64,000 bases of DNA, taken from contig OX291543.1 in assembly GCA_946406115.1 (NCBI GenBank), forward strand, positions 36,172,815 through 36,236,814, given 5' to 3'. This document shows, in pieces, positions 41,026-52,890 of this stretch. The number at the start of each line of letters is the position of its first letter. Position 1 is the first letter of the stretch. This stretch comes from Apoda limacodes (lineage: Eukaryota > Arthropoda > Insecta > Lepidoptera > Limacodidae). The notes under the pieces were generated by a model. The model did not search any database. It saw nothing but the letters and a program-made list of their open reading frames with translations, and had not been told where the DNA came from. Position numbers and translations under genes: made by a program.

Positions 41026-41293
41026 GTACCGTTAGAATATTTATTTCTTTAAAAACATCCCTGAGACAATCTCGGCTACCTAGCTCATAAATGCCTTTTT
41101 GTAATATAAATATGGTTTTAATATTAGCAGCAGAACCCCGTAGCAAAATACCATAAGACTTGACACTGTGGCAATAAGCAAAGTAAACAAGTCTTGCTGT
41201 GGTTATGTCAGTCAATTGCCTGATTTTTCTCAATGCAAAAGCAGCAGAACTAAGTTTACCTGCTAGAACTGTAATTTGTGGACCCCACTGCAA
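40832..41293 (-). pseudogene. LINE A2 ORF2 C-terminal region
   Basis: Contains QWGPQITVLAGKLSSAAFAL, RKIRQLTDITTARLVYFAYC and SYGILLRGSAANIKTIFILQ, matching AIKKIRQLT and YGILLWGSAAD of copy A1. The last part is the tandemly duplicated segment. Confidence 0.8.
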
Positions 41294-41467
41294 TTCTGAG
41301 TCAATAGTTACCTACAAACCTAAGAAGACCATTTTATCAACTAATTCTAATTTCTCATTATTTAATACCAGATTTCTATTGATTTGAATTACATTTGGTA
41401 GTGAAAACTTAATGTATTTTGTTTTACACTTACAGATACTATGTTATCTAATCATGTTGCAGTTGTT

Positions 41468-41869
41468 TTAGTTATTCTTGAAAGGCTCTAGAAAGAGATT
41501 TTTCAAGTTAAATGACTTAAATAGACTTATTAAGCGAGTACTTAATGGGGAGTTGATAAGTAAATCTACGTTAAAATCACCACATATTATAACCATTTTT
41601 TTGCTTCTAGTGACTAGCTTTAGAACATTCTCCATTACTTTTTCAAACTCAGAGTAATTTGTAGAAGGTGGCCTATAGACACAGACAATTATATATTTTT
41701 CAAGTTCTACACTAGACAATTTAATTAATTTTTCAACTGAAAGTGCAACAACATCTTTACGTTCTTTTATTTTGAATTTACTATTTACTAGAATTAATGA
41801 ACCTCCTCGAATATGGTTTTGTCTGTTGTAACAACTTGAAACTTGAACATTATTAATATATAACAACAT
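41468..41869 (-). pseudogene. LINE A2 endonuclease fragment
   Basis: 133 codons with HIRGGSLILVNSKFKIKERK, YIIVCVYRPPSTNYSEFEKV and KMVIICGDFNVDLLI (GDFN catalytic motif). Homology extends upstream to about 42010 (HQNIQGFLGKDLQIELF) with a stop between. It runs into a deletion at its 3' side. Confidence 0.8.
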
Positions 41870-42020
41870 CTCATGTGATTTTAACCAGTGTTCTGTTATT
41901 CATAAGATATCTATATTGATTTTTTCAATAAATAATTCAATTTGTAAATCTTTGCCAAGGAAGCCTTGAATATTTTGATGAAATAATTTAAGTACATTAT
42001 GCTTCCTCTTTGTCACTGAA

Positions 42021-43793
42021 GTCAGTTTAAAGCATTAAGGGCCAACTCACTATTAGTAACACTACTACTTGGACAACAGTATCAGTGTTGTCCAAGTAGA
42101 TATCTACAGAAGAGTTAAAAATATTATATGCTAACAAAGATGCTATGCTAATCAAGACGTGTGCATCTTTCTACTATGTTTTTGTATCGCATTGTACTAA
42201 TCAGTTTGATTGTACTGAATTGAGCAATCAATTATATTATATTGTGCCTCGTACTGTACACCGGCGGAAGGTTTGTTCTACACAGGAAAGTGTAGGACCA
42301 AAGCCGGAGTACGGTCACCGCCGCGCCGTATCGCTGAAACTTACAAAACTATTTTTAATGATCTTGATATATTTATTAAGTCTCCATTTATTTTCAAAAG
42401 TAAAATTATTGCTGTTTTAAAAGATAAAAAATGGTTATATTCCTTATACAGCTCTTTGTCACCTTATGAAATGACTTTCTGGAAGTAATATTTAAAATGT
42501 TATTTATTTAAATTAATCTTTCAGTAGATATATAATTATTTTTTTCTCTTGCTCTTATTCTTGTCACAACACTGTCTGTATAGCAATCTGTGGATAACAG
42601 TGTTGGTAATACAATTAATTAATTCTCTTCTCATTTTGTTGTATTAGCTAAAATTTATTGTATTACTGTTTGTTGTCACAAATAAAGCAAAAATGAAAAA
42701 ATGCAAGTAAAATGTAGTAGCCTCAAGTAGCCTGTGAGGCGTCATGTAGTAGCCTCAAGTAGCATGTGAGGCGTCATGCTCCTTATAGTGTTATAAATTA
42801 GACATGTCCTTAGTTAAAGAGCATTATTACTAAATTTTGAGTTCATTTGGCTATAAGATTATTATTTCCCGTACAAAATTTTCCAGGCCTGTTTATCGCT
42901 TTGGGGGTTATTAATATATTAATTGTGTTGGATACCTAATTTTGACATTAAAAATAATACTCTGCAATCACAAAAAAACTTTGCCACGTTCTCATCCTCT
43001 TAGGGGTTATGTGTAAAAAAACTATGTAGATAGTTTTGTGTAAATTTGACAATTAAATTAATAGAAACTGAGCCTCACCCTTTTTCCCTAAGGGGTTGAA
43101 ATTGAAAAACCCTAAAACACAGTGTTAGTTGTGTGTATTGCAAAGCGTAACCATGTCGTAGGATAATCGGAAAAAACGGATCATTGCAAAAATACTAGGT
43201 TATTTGGAACAAAAAATAATGAATTTTGTAATCTTCCGAGTTTGATTTAGGACATATCGAAATTTGAGCGCTGACTGGGTGGGAAAAGGTGCGATTTACA
43301 ACATTTTCTTTCTGATAGGTCAGTACCTACGTCATGCCTCTTCATTTGGAAAAGTAAGGACAAGCGACAAGGCAACATTTAATCAGAAAAGTTATTTTAT
43401 TTCAAAATAGGTATTATAAAATTGGCAGCTGGTTTATCAGTATCATTCATTTTCGGAAACGATATCCGTATTTAAGAATCGATAAGTAAAAGCAAAGTCA
43501 TATGTTGGGAATAGGCAACGGCTATATAGTAACATATTTTCTAAGCATTGCTAAGCTAAGTCAGAGAGCTTGTAACGCGGCATGAAAGACAACAACGCCG
43601 CGTCACAAACCACGCTGCATCACGGCCACAGCGCCATAGTTTATTTCAAACCATAGCGTTTTATTTATCTTCTGGATAGGAATATCCTTCGAGCGAAAAG
43701 AAAATCAAATTGCCCTCAGCACCTTCAGTGCAAGGGTAAATGTGACTGTAGTGCCTAGAGCTAGCCGAACTCCCGAATGTACCACATCACATT
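42021..43793. other. No gene; small repeats and probable Gypsy LTR
   Basis: A short hairpin CTACTTGGACAACA with TGTTGTCCAAGTAG lies at 42064-42100. A direct duplication of about 33 bp (ATGTAGTAGCCTCAAGTAGC) lies at 42717-42780. The last several hundred bases, ending ACCACATCACA just before the primer-binding-like site, may be the 5' LTR of the Gypsy element; its start and its 3' partner could not be identified. Confidence 0.4.
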
Positions 43794-44141
43794 TGGCGCC
43801 CAACTAAATAACTCACATCGCTCGAGGATAAGATAAATACTAATAGAAAAAATATTTTTTTTTGTTATATAAATAAATAATAATATTTTTTATAATTAGG
43901 TTACATAAATAACACGTGATAAATTATCAAATCATTGCAATAAATGCCGTCGTGGTTATACAAAGTTAGAAAACCCGAGTTAATAAAACTATCCGAATAA
44001 TAAAACCTACCTTTTGAGGAACTAACCGTGGAGGATCTTAGGAAAAATCTATCCAAATTGATTAAAGAAAACAAAATCCCCGAAGAATCTCTAAGAGAAT
44101 AGTCCGAAATTATAATAAAATCAGAATCACATACCGAAAAC

Positions 44142-44460
44142 ATGAATGACATTATTAAAATAACATCAACCTGGCCGTTACCATTCGACACTAACAAAGA
44201 TCCAATCGAATTTTTAGAAAAACTTGAGGAACTTTTGCCGACAACAGATATCGATAAGGACAAATTTATTAAAATAATACCGAAATTCTTAAAAGGAAAA
44301 GCCTCATTATGGTTCCGTAATAACGAATCAACGTGGGAAATCTTCGATGAATTTATAGACGATTTTACATTATATTTTTACCCACAAAATTACGAAAGCA
44401 AGTTGCTTGAAAAATTATCGCGAGAAAACAAAAAGACAGCGAAAAGTTTATAGAATATCT
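44142..44460 (+). pseudogene. Gypsy gag fragment
   Basis: 103 codons with TSTWPLPFDTNKDPIEFLEK, KFLKGKASLWFRNNESTWEI and FIDDFTLYFYPQNYESKLLE, a gag capsid-like (retrotrans_gag) pattern. Ends at a stop; related sequence continues in other frames to 44620. Confidence 0.7.
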
Positions 44461-44623
44461 AACAGATTGACAAACACTTATTAGACGCTATGGGAAACTA
44501 TCTAAAACCGAACAAACCGAGAGAATATATGACAACATGAACGCAAACTACAAATAATACATAAAAAGAAAAGAATTTACCACAACACGGGAATTAATCA
44601 AACTTACCAATGAATTCGAAAAT

Positions 44624-45175
44624 ATGGGAAACGAACGGTACATAACCTACTATCAGACACAAAACTATAAATATCAAAAGCAAATAGAATCCCAAAACGT
44701 TAGCAAAAACAAAGAATATCGAAAAGTAAACGCGAATTACAAACCACAAAATTGTTGTTGGAATTGCGGGAAAACAGGACATCAAGCCAAATTTTGTAGA
44801 AGCGAAAGAAAAATCTTTTGTAGCAACTGTAGAAATATGGAAGTCTTGAGTAAAAACTGCTGTAAAACAAATACAAGAAACAACTATCCACAAGAAACCT
44901 ACACCACTGAAGTCGAAAGGCACACAGACAACAGACCTTTCGAAAAAGTAATTATTTTTGGAGAAACCTACACAGCCCTATTAGACACAGGCTCCACATG
45001 CTCATACATAAATAAGAGAATCCAAAAACTATGCATAGACAATAGTTTAGTAATAAAAAAAAAACATAATCACACTAGCGAACGGATCCAAAACAACAAC
45101 AACGGAAAGCGTCAAACTAGAAATAAATATAAGAAAAACAACCATAAAACATACGTTTCACGTTCTACCAATTAG
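44624..45175 (+). pseudogene. Gypsy gag zinc knuckle and aspartic protease
   Basis: 183 codons. CCHC knuckle CWNCGKTGHQAKFC followed by a second Cys cluster CSNC. Protease active site ALLDTGSTCSYINKRI. After 45060 the frame drifts from homology; a protease C-terminal strand (LIIGMDILQK-like) follows after 45175 in another frame. Confidence 0.75.
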
Positions 45176-45489
45176 CCCAGATTTAATAATAGGAATGGAT
45201 ATACTCCAAAAACTTAATTTAACAATAAATCTGTACCCAGAATTCACACTTGCGAACAACAGGAATTACACAACCAATAGAAGAAGAAGACGGTACCCTC
45301 GTCGAAACTCAAAGAAAAGAATTAAATGAAGTTTTAGAAAGAGAATTTTAAATATGCAAAAACAGTCCCAAAGGAAACACATGGGTAGAACACAAAATAA
45401 AACTAAAACATAACGAACCGATAAAACAAAATACTACCCAGGGAATCCGAAAATACAAGAAATAATAGATTAACATGTTAAAAAGATGC

Positions 45490-46081
45490 TAGAAATGGGA
45501 GTAATTGAAAAATAGGACAGTCTATACAGCTCACCGATCGTTTTAGTTAAGAAAGATAACGGAGAATACAGGTTTTGCATAGACTTTAGAAAGATTAACA
45601 AATTATCAGAAAAAGACACCTATCCCTTACCACAAATAGACGATACCTTAGAGAAACTAAGAAAAGGAATTTATTTCTCAAAACTAGACCTGATAAACGG
45701 CTACTGTAATTTGAAGCTGGCCGAAGAGAGCAGACAAGTGACAGCATTCACGGTTGAGGATTATACCAGTTGCGAGTCCTACCCTATGGATTACATTCAA
45801 GCGGAGCAACCTTTCAAAGATTACTAGACATAGTAATCGGACCCGAATTAGAACCCTACGCATACGTTTACCTCGATGACATAATCATATACAGCTCATC
45901 ATTTTCAGACCATATAAAACACATAAAAGAGATATTTAAAAGAATACGAGAGGCTGGACTAGAAATTAACCAAAAGAAATGCGAATTTTGTAAACCGGTA
46001 ATTGAATACTTAGGCCACGTGGTAACCAAAAACGAATTAAAGATGAACGAAAATAAGATAAAATCAATAAGAGATACCTAA
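45490..46081 (+). pseudogene. Gypsy reverse transcriptase
   Basis: Upstream of the ATG at 45770, in another frame, lie SSPIVLVKKDNGEYRFCIDF and SKLDLINGYC. The frame 45770-46081 has VLPYGLHSSGATFQRLLDIV, AYVYLDDIIIYS (catalytic YLDD) and NQKKCEFCKPVIEYLGHVV. A shift near 45760 and stops inactivate it. Confidence 0.82.
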
Positions 46082-46224
46082 AACCACCGACATCAACAAA
46101 AGAAACAAAAAGGGTTCATCGGCATGACATCATGGTACAGGAAATTCCTACCAAATTACTCAAAGATAACAATAAAAATTTAAGTGGCAAAAAGAGCAAC
46201 GAGAATCATTTTAATCAGTAAAAC

Positions 46225-46640
46225 AACTACTCACACAAGACCCGGTACTAATACGCGCAGATTTTACTAAACCTTTCACATTACAAACAGACGCTAGCAA
46301 CGTCGGACTGGGAGCAGTCCTAACACAAGAAGAAAACGAGTTTCCAAAGGTAATAATGTATGCAAGCAGATCTCTAACATCCCCAGAAACGCGATACTTA
46401 ATCACAGAAAAAGAATGCTTAGCAGTAGTTTGGGGTATTCGAAAGATGAGACCATTCCTACAAGGTTATCATTTTACAGTCATCACAGACCACCAAGAAC
46501 TAAAATGGCTAAAACCCGTCCGGAAGATTAGCGAGATGGGCACTAGAATTGCAACAATTCGTCTTCGAAATTGTATATAAAAGCGCACGTCAAAATATAA
46601 TCGCAGACGAACTCTCAAGAAATATCTCGTACATAACAAC
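46225..46640 (+). pseudogene. Gypsy RNase H domain
   Basis: FTKPFTLQTDASNVGLGAVL (first Asp) begins before the ATG at 46356. It continues YASRSLTSPETRYLITEKEC, FTVITDHQELKWL and, after a shift near 46535, EIVYKSARQNIIADELSR. Confidence 0.8.
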
Positions 46641-46829
46641 AACAAACAAAACAAAATGGTACGACCGTAAAATAGAAGAAATAAAAGCAAACCAAAATCG
46701 AGACAAAAATTTCTGTATACGAGATAGACAACTATATAAAAGAATAACAAGCCCAGTATACGGAATAAAATCGACCCTAATTCGGAATGGAAACTTTGCG
46801 TGCCAGAACAGGACAAAAACATTTTAATA

Positions 46830-47380
46830 AAAGAAAATCACGACCTACGCAGCGCTGCCCACCTGGGAATCACTAAAACATTAAATAAAATCGCCCTGCG
46901 ATATTACTGGCCAGGAATGTACAAAGACGTCGCAACATATATAAGCAAATGCATCGATTGCTAAAAATATAAACCTCAACAAGATAAACGAGCACGCCTA
47001 ATGCACATTAACAACGCTGAACGACCATGGCAAGTAGTAACAACTGACTTAATAGGACCACTACCAAGGTCGTCCAAAGGACATACGTGGATTATCGTAT
47101 TTCACGACAAATTCACAAAATGGACAGAAGTAAAACCACTCCAAACAGCAACTATAAACAGCATAATAAACGCGCTAAGAGAATGTATAATAATGCTTTT
47201 CGGCTGCCCGTCTACTTTGCTTAGCGACAATGGGAGACAATTTACAAGTAAACAGTTCAAAGAAGAATTAAGAAAATACGGCATAGAACATCGGCTTACA
47301 GCACCCTATTCACCACAAAGCAACCCAACGGAGAGGGTTAATAAAACCTTAGAAACTATGATTTCATCCTTCATTTAAAA
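46830..47380 (+). pseudogene. Gypsy integrase
   Basis: Zinc-binding part with HLGITKTLNKIALRYYWPGM then a stop in the CxxC region (47.0 kb side reads CIDC-stop). The core frame 47001-47378 has WQVVTTDLIGPLPRSSKGHT (first Asp), LLSDNGRQFTSKQF (second Asp) and APYSPQSNPTERVNKTL (Glu). Ends at a stop; C-terminal remains run to about 47850. Confidence 0.85.
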
Positions 47381-47860
47381 GAATCACAAAAAATGAGACG
47401 AACATTTACCTGAATTTAACTTCGCAATTAACACATCAAGACAGGAATCAACGAAATACTGGCCAGCATTCTTATTATTTGGAAAAGAATTAAAAATGCC
47501 AGGAGACCGAAACAAATTCCCTACACCGAAATTGAAAGAAAGAGACAACATCGAAGAAATTTACTAAATAGTCAAAAGAAACCAACTTAGTGCTTCAACT
47601 CACCACAAAAAACACTACGACAAAGGAAAAAAATTTTGGAAACCAAAAGTAGGCCAGTTAGTACTGAAAAGAAACTTCCCGATCTCGGACGCAAGTAAAA
47701 ATTTCTGTGGAAAACTAGCTCCAAAATACGCAGGACCATACGAGGTCACACAAGAAAAATCACTGGTAATATTCCTACTCCGAGATACAGAAAATAAAAA
47801 GAAAATATTTACCGCACACGTCAAAGACCTTAAAAAGTTTAATCACTAAAAGAAAACCCA

Positions 47861-49014
47861 GGTCAAAAACCTATAGAACCAAAAGATACCACCCACAGAA
47901 ACAATTTGCAAACTAACCTCATCAGAAAGATATGAAACAAAACGCGGTCAAAAGTTCGTGGACCTAATGTCCGTTTCAATGCGAAACAGTATATTTTTTT
48001 TTTTATTAAAAAAAAAAAAACTCAACCTTGGGAAAGGAAAAATACCACACCACATTTGGCATCTACAGAAATAACAGGGAAATCGTCGGAGATAAGAATA
48101 CGTAACGACCGGTCCATTTACAAGGAAGGGGGTCCATCAAACACCACACAAATAAGCCCAGACACAGTGGACATAGACAGCCACATGTCGGAATACCAAA
48201 CATTCGTAGAAAAAACCGACAACGAAAGAGAAGGGCAATCCCAACCACCAAAAAAGAAAAAAAACAGGGGAGAAAACTGCACCGGGCAGGGAAAAAAAAT
48301 GGAGGACACCACCGGGGCATTGTACGCCTACCTAAATACCTACGGCCAGAGAACTGACCTATCCCATCGGAAGACCACTCAACACCCACCGAGTTATTAC
48401 GTTTTTTTTTTTCTTTATATATAGATTTTTTTTTATTTCTTTTCCGTTAATTAGACATAAGGTTTTGTGATAAAACATTTATTTCACTCCACGATAAAAT
48501 CCCCGAACGTTACAATCGTACCGTAACCCGAAACAAACCGCAATATAAGTTGAAAGATAATATTAAATTAAAACATAAAATTTCTTTCATCAAATAACCG
48601 AAAGAAATTCCAAGACAATATCCGATAACTCAAGAATATCACGATAAACCGTAAACAACTTGCATTCCAATGAACTAATAAGTAATATTCCAAACTACCC
48701 ACGACTTATAATATTACAATAGTAAAAATGATCGTAAACAACTAGTACGTAATTAATAACATAAGTCCCATTTAAGTCTTAAGTGATATAACCTTTTCGT
48801 AGTTCCATACTAATACTACCGATACGGTACGAGTCAGCCCGGCCATAGAATCACGGTAAAAGTTAGTACGAACAAAAACGTTCACTACACAAGTACTTCG
48901 AACCGGGTCCGCTTCGAGTAAAACTGAATATTTTTTTCTTTTCTTTCAACCGTTAATAAAAATGTATATAACTCATTAGTTATATACAATTTTATTAAAA
49001 AAAATTACTAAATT
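47861..49014. other. No confident gene; 3' part of Gypsy and AT-rich sequence
   Basis: A T-run and A-run near 47990-48030 could be a polypurine-tract region. A 122-codon plus frame (48056-48424) is hydrophilic and Pro/Lys-rich with no family; TACCACACCACATTTGGC at 48044 echoes the end of the putative 5' LTR at 43780. 48425-48990 is AT-rich without features. Confidence 0.35.
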
Positions 49015-49110
49015 TTAATATTTTCCATATTAGTAAATTGAGCAACTTTTCTGACAGCATAAGTGGCTGAGCTAAGACAAAAAATATGTGAGTGCTTTTT
49101 GCGCCGTTTC
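49015..49110 (-). mobile_element. Short LINE fragment (copy A5)
   Basis: The minus translation LSSATYAVRKVAQFTNMENI matches the KLSSAVYAIKKIRQLTDVDT segment of copy A1. The flanking minus frame (to 49277) is not recognisable. 49110-49790 has no gene. Confidence 0.55.
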
Positions 49111-50436
49111 ATATAAGGGTCACTCCACATGTAATGCCATATAGGGAAGGTTTTGCACGAACCAATCAGTACGGTAAGTTTCCCATAATTGGCACCGCAC
49201 CCTGGAGCTACTGCTGCATTGTCTTCGCCACCGCCCTGCTCGAAGAAGACTAAAAATATCGCTCGCATCATAATCATTGGACTCCATCAACTTTGGGGAC
49301 ATATATAATCCATATTCGCGCTAGTGTCGTATATGTGAAGTGAATCAATCCACAGACAGTTCACCGTTAAGGCTGTGGTTCACTACCTGGACTCGTTACC
49401 ATCTTCACCAGCGCTGCCTAGCAAGTGCAGTCAATAGGGAGGACGAGTCGGCTGATTTGGTAAGTACTTTTCCCTTGGCTTCTTTGCATTGGTGTGAAAT
49501 TTTGACCTCAAACCGCTTCGCACGACCAAAACTGGTCCATTCGAACCGGATAAAACCGGTGCTCCTTTGATATAGGAACCTACTCGCTTTCTTTGCTATC
49601 GAATTATTGTTGAAACTATGTATGTTGAAACTATCTATGTATTTACCTATATACTTACTTTCTTGTTCTCTTCAGCTAAAACGGCAATCTTTTTCTATTG
49701 ATTATATACTGTTGTACCTACCCACTTACCTATAAAAATATTACATTATTTACGCATATTTTCATAATTACCTAAGACCCTGGTAAACCCTTCGTACACC
49801 TCTGCAAAGAAAATTTAACAGTCCGATACTGACACCCGATACTGACACCCGCAGTAAGCAGGAGTTCCTGGCCGCCTCTTCCAATATTGATAACTTATAT
49901 AAACAGTTTAATGATTTATGTGACCAGCAAAATGTTTCATTGTTAGAAGTAGATTCAAAGTATCAACTTAACTTCAGTAACTGGGAAGCATTTAAAACCT
50001 TATTTTCATTCATACAACAGTGAACAGCACAAACTTATTAGAGTCTCATCGGATAGTCTCGTCAGAGAAACCTTCGTCTAATAATAATTCATGACGTCTG
50101 GCACCGCTGGACCTTATTGGGTTTTCTGGTCAAAGTCAAAGTCAAAGTCAAAATGGTTTATTCAAATAAGGATTTTACAATCACTTTTGAATCGTCAAAG
50201 TTATAAAATATTATTTTTTGAACCCTCCCACCTTCCCGCCGGTTCACAATGTTGTTGATTTCTACCGAGAAGAATCCGGCAAGAAACTCGATAGTTACTC
50301 TTTTAAAAACACTATCAATAATACAAACAAACTAAAAATACAATTAATGTTTTAAATAAAAAAAATTTTAGCCGTACAATTTTATGTTATTTCCATTTTA
50401 ATTTGGTTTACCTATGCATCCTGTAATTGAGCATCA

Positions 50437-50967
50437 TCAGTCCCAAGGATTTTTATCATTTATATAGTCTGAAATATTGTAGTATGCCTTTTTACAAAGA
50501 CCCTGCTTGATAAAAGATTTAAATTTACTTATTGATAGATTTTGAATTTTATTGGGCACTTTGTTGTAAAAGTGTATACATTGCCACATAAAAGAGTTAC
50601 TTATTTTGTGTAGACGTGTATCATGCACCAACAGCTTATTTTTTCTTCTAGTATTTACTTTGTGAACGTCACTTTTCTTGCTGAAACTATTGATATTTTT
50701 ATGTACATATAAAAGATTTTCATATATGTACTGCGACACTAAAGTTAAAATTTTTACTTCCCTAAACCTATCCCTCAGAGATATCCTAGATCCTAATTTA
50801 TAAATAGCACGAATTGCCCTTTTTTGTAACAAAAATATTGTATTTACATCAGCAGCGCTACCCCACAATAGGATACCATATGTCATTAAACTATGGAAAT
50901 AGCTAAAATATACTATTTTTGCAGTGTCGACATCGGTCAATTGTCTTATTTTCTTGATCGCATACAC
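50437..50967 (-). pseudogene. LINE A3 ORF2 C-terminal region
   Basis: 176 codons: YAIKKIRQLTDVDTAKIVYF, TYGILLWGSAADVN and the terminal CKKAYYNISDYINDKNPWD. Open where A1 is frameshifted. Confidence 0.85.
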
Positions 50968-51065
50968 AGCAGAGCTAAGTTTTTTGGCTAGGTTATGTAT
51001 ATGAGGACCCCATTGAAGTTTGGAGTCCAGCGTTATGCCAAGAAAGACTGTTGAATTAACAAGTT

Positions 51066-51816
51066 CTAATTGCTCGCCATTAATATTAATACATTTCTGT
51101 CTCTGACTAACATTTGGTAATGTAAATTTAACACATTTGGTTTTTTTTTTTCATTAAGTAACAAATTATTAGCGTTAAACCAATTTACAATTTTAGAAAG
51201 GGCATTATTTAATTTATTATAATATGTCTGTCGTCTCTTAACTTTAAAAAGCAAAGTGGTGTCATCAGCAAATAAGACAATGTCATGGTTTTTTACATGA
51301 TATGGGAGATCATTTATGTAAATAAGAAATAGAAAAGGACCTAAAATTGAGCCCTGAGGGACTCCCATAGTGACTGCTGATCCCGGAGATCTTTCACCGT
51401 TGACATCTATTTTCTGTACTCTCCTACTCATATAGGATGTCAAAAGGTCGAGAGCTTTGCCTCTAATACCATAGTGATGTAGCTTCCGTATGAGATTTTC
51501 ATGTTGAACACAGTCAAATGCCTTAGATAAATCACAAAACACTCCAAGGGCGTCATGCGAATCCTCCCAGGCGTTATATATATTTTTTAATAGTGCCACT
51601 CCTGCATCGGTTGTGGACTTTCATAAAGCCAAACTGTTTACTACTAAGTAACTCATTAATACAGAAATGGCTTAACATTTGACAAAGTATGATTTTTACA
51701 AAAACTTTACTGAGTAAAGGTAGTATTGAAATAGGCCGAAAATTATTAGGATATGTTGAACTACCTGATTTAAAAAGAGGTATAACTTTGCTAAGTTTCA
51801 TCTCATCAGGAAACAC
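51066..51816 (-). pseudogene. LINE A3 reverse transcriptase (two frames)
   Basis: The frames 51816-51574 (FPDEMKLSKVIPLFKSGSST) and 51599-51066 (LGVFCDLSKAFDCVQHENLI, MGVPQGSILGPFLFLIYIND, LFADDTTLLFK) are one RT broken by a shift near 51610. A second shift, in an A-run near 51150, ends the frame before the C-terminal part. Confidence 0.87.
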
Positions 51817-51991
51817 ACCACTATCAACACAACTATTAAAAATTATGGCTCAGGGTTGTGCTATAATTTTTGTTATAGCACAACCCTTATAAAGTTGTGG
51901 TGATCCAGAAACCTGGCCACTGTTCTATCAGAATTTCAAAACAAATGTCCACGAGAACAAGCAGCTGACCGACGCTTAACGCGTACAATAT

Positions 51992-52255
51992 TTGGTAGGT
52001 AAATTTACCGGAAGTGCACTTAATGTTTTCGCTGGAATTATTCCCAATGAAACCAATTACGTTACGTTTTGGAACTCTCTAGTCACTAAATACCAAGATA
52101 AAATATTGCTTGGATCTATGTACCTAAATAATATACTCGATATAAAACCCACGACTGACTCACCTACGCAACTCAATAATTTTATCGAACGAGTTCATTC
52201 TTCTTGGTCCGCAGTAAAACAATTAAAATTTCATTTTTACGCATCTTGTTATTAA
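51992..52255 (+). pseudogene. BEL/Pao gag fragment
   Basis: 87 codons: VGKFTGSALNVFAGIIPNET, FWNSLVTKYQDKILLGSMYL and LNNFIERVHSSWSAVKQL, the gag pattern of BEL/Pao (compare residues 145-225 of the intact element at 56880-62018). It belongs to the copy interrupted by LINE A3. Confidence 0.75.
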
Positions 52256-52890
52256 GAAATTAGATTAGCAAATAATTAAAGATTTCGAATTATCTGTTCG
52301 AGATAAGGATGTCCCTTCTAGTACTGATTTAGTAAATTTTATTCGACATCATATAAAAGTACTTGAACGAACTACTTCAGTTCGTCAAAATACATCGCAC
52401 GCACAGGGGTCCAATTCTCTAAATCGCCAACGGTCTGCGACACCGAAGGGTTCGAATACTTCTGCTATCACGGAAAACAATGTAAACAAACACTTGTAAA
52501 CTTTTGTAAACAGTGTCATAAAAAACACCATTCACTGTTACATTTCGACCATAGTCCGCGAGTTTCGGAACATAACGATAACCAAGAGAATATACACCCC
52601 GCGCCCAGTCGCCCGGCTAGTGCCAACCGCTCGCGACCCGATCGCTCGTCTGTGTGTATGCCCCTGCACACAGACGTAACACCGCATGCGCCGCCGCCCG
52701 CAAATCCTTTAGCGTTGCAATTGAAGAATACCCAGATACTATAACTTTGCATTCTGGTAATAAAGGTATCCGTAATATTTTTAATAAAACAATTATTTAA
52801 CCTACCGCTCAAGTATATGTTCTCAATTGCAAATTCGTATCTAAAGTATTCGTATATTCGTATCCCAAGAAGACTGTTGACTCAACTAGT

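Larger units (their letters stand above)
40773..42020 (-). mobile_element. LINE copy A2, 5' and RT portion
   Basis: Minus-strand LINE of the same broad family as A1. Endonuclease remains (42020-41468) are followed directly by the region after the RT core (41460-40773), so the polymerase core is deleted. The copy continues across Polinton 1 at 9098-8880. It is older than Polinton 1. Confidence 0.8.
43794..47860 (+). mobile_element. Decayed Ty3/Gypsy LTR retrotransposon
   Basis: A primer-binding-like TGGCGCCCAAC at 43794 is followed by gag, zinc knuckle, protease, RT, RNase H and integrase remains in the usual Gypsy order, with many stops and shifts. The plus strand is strongly A-rich. No envelope gene is seen. 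LTR limits are unresolved. Confidence 0.85.
50131..51898 (-). mobile_element. LINE copy A3, 5'-truncated, inserted in BEL/Pao gag
   Basis: Minus-strand copy very similar to A1, with the same TTTGAC-repeat tail at 50131-50155, truncated in the RT domain. At the 5' end a 17-bp piece (GTTATAGCACAACCCTTA, 51872-51889) is an inverted copy of the adjacent LINE sequence, as seen after twin priming. It sits exactly between the codons for FSG and DPETW of the gag. Confidence 0.85.
49800..52850 (+). mobile_element. Decayed BEL/Pao retrotransposon gag region
   Basis: Plus-strand gag pieces lie before (49830-50130) and after (51899-52540) LINE copy A3: FLAASSNIDNLYKQFNDLCD and LAPLDLIGFSG on the left, DPETWPLFYQNFKTNVHENK on the right. 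A knuckle-like FCKQCHKKHHSLLHFDH at about 52500 and a degraded protease start near 52760-52850 follow. Many stops. No LTRs identified. Confidence 0.75.

Noticed and set aside
42064..42100. Short hairpin considered as tRNA or miRNA precursor
   Set aside because: Perfect short arms but no cloverleaf, and too short to support a miRNA call.
48056..48424. 122-codon hydrophilic frame, considered as Gypsy env or accessory protein
   Set aside because: No signal peptide, membrane segment or family; described only within the gap entry.
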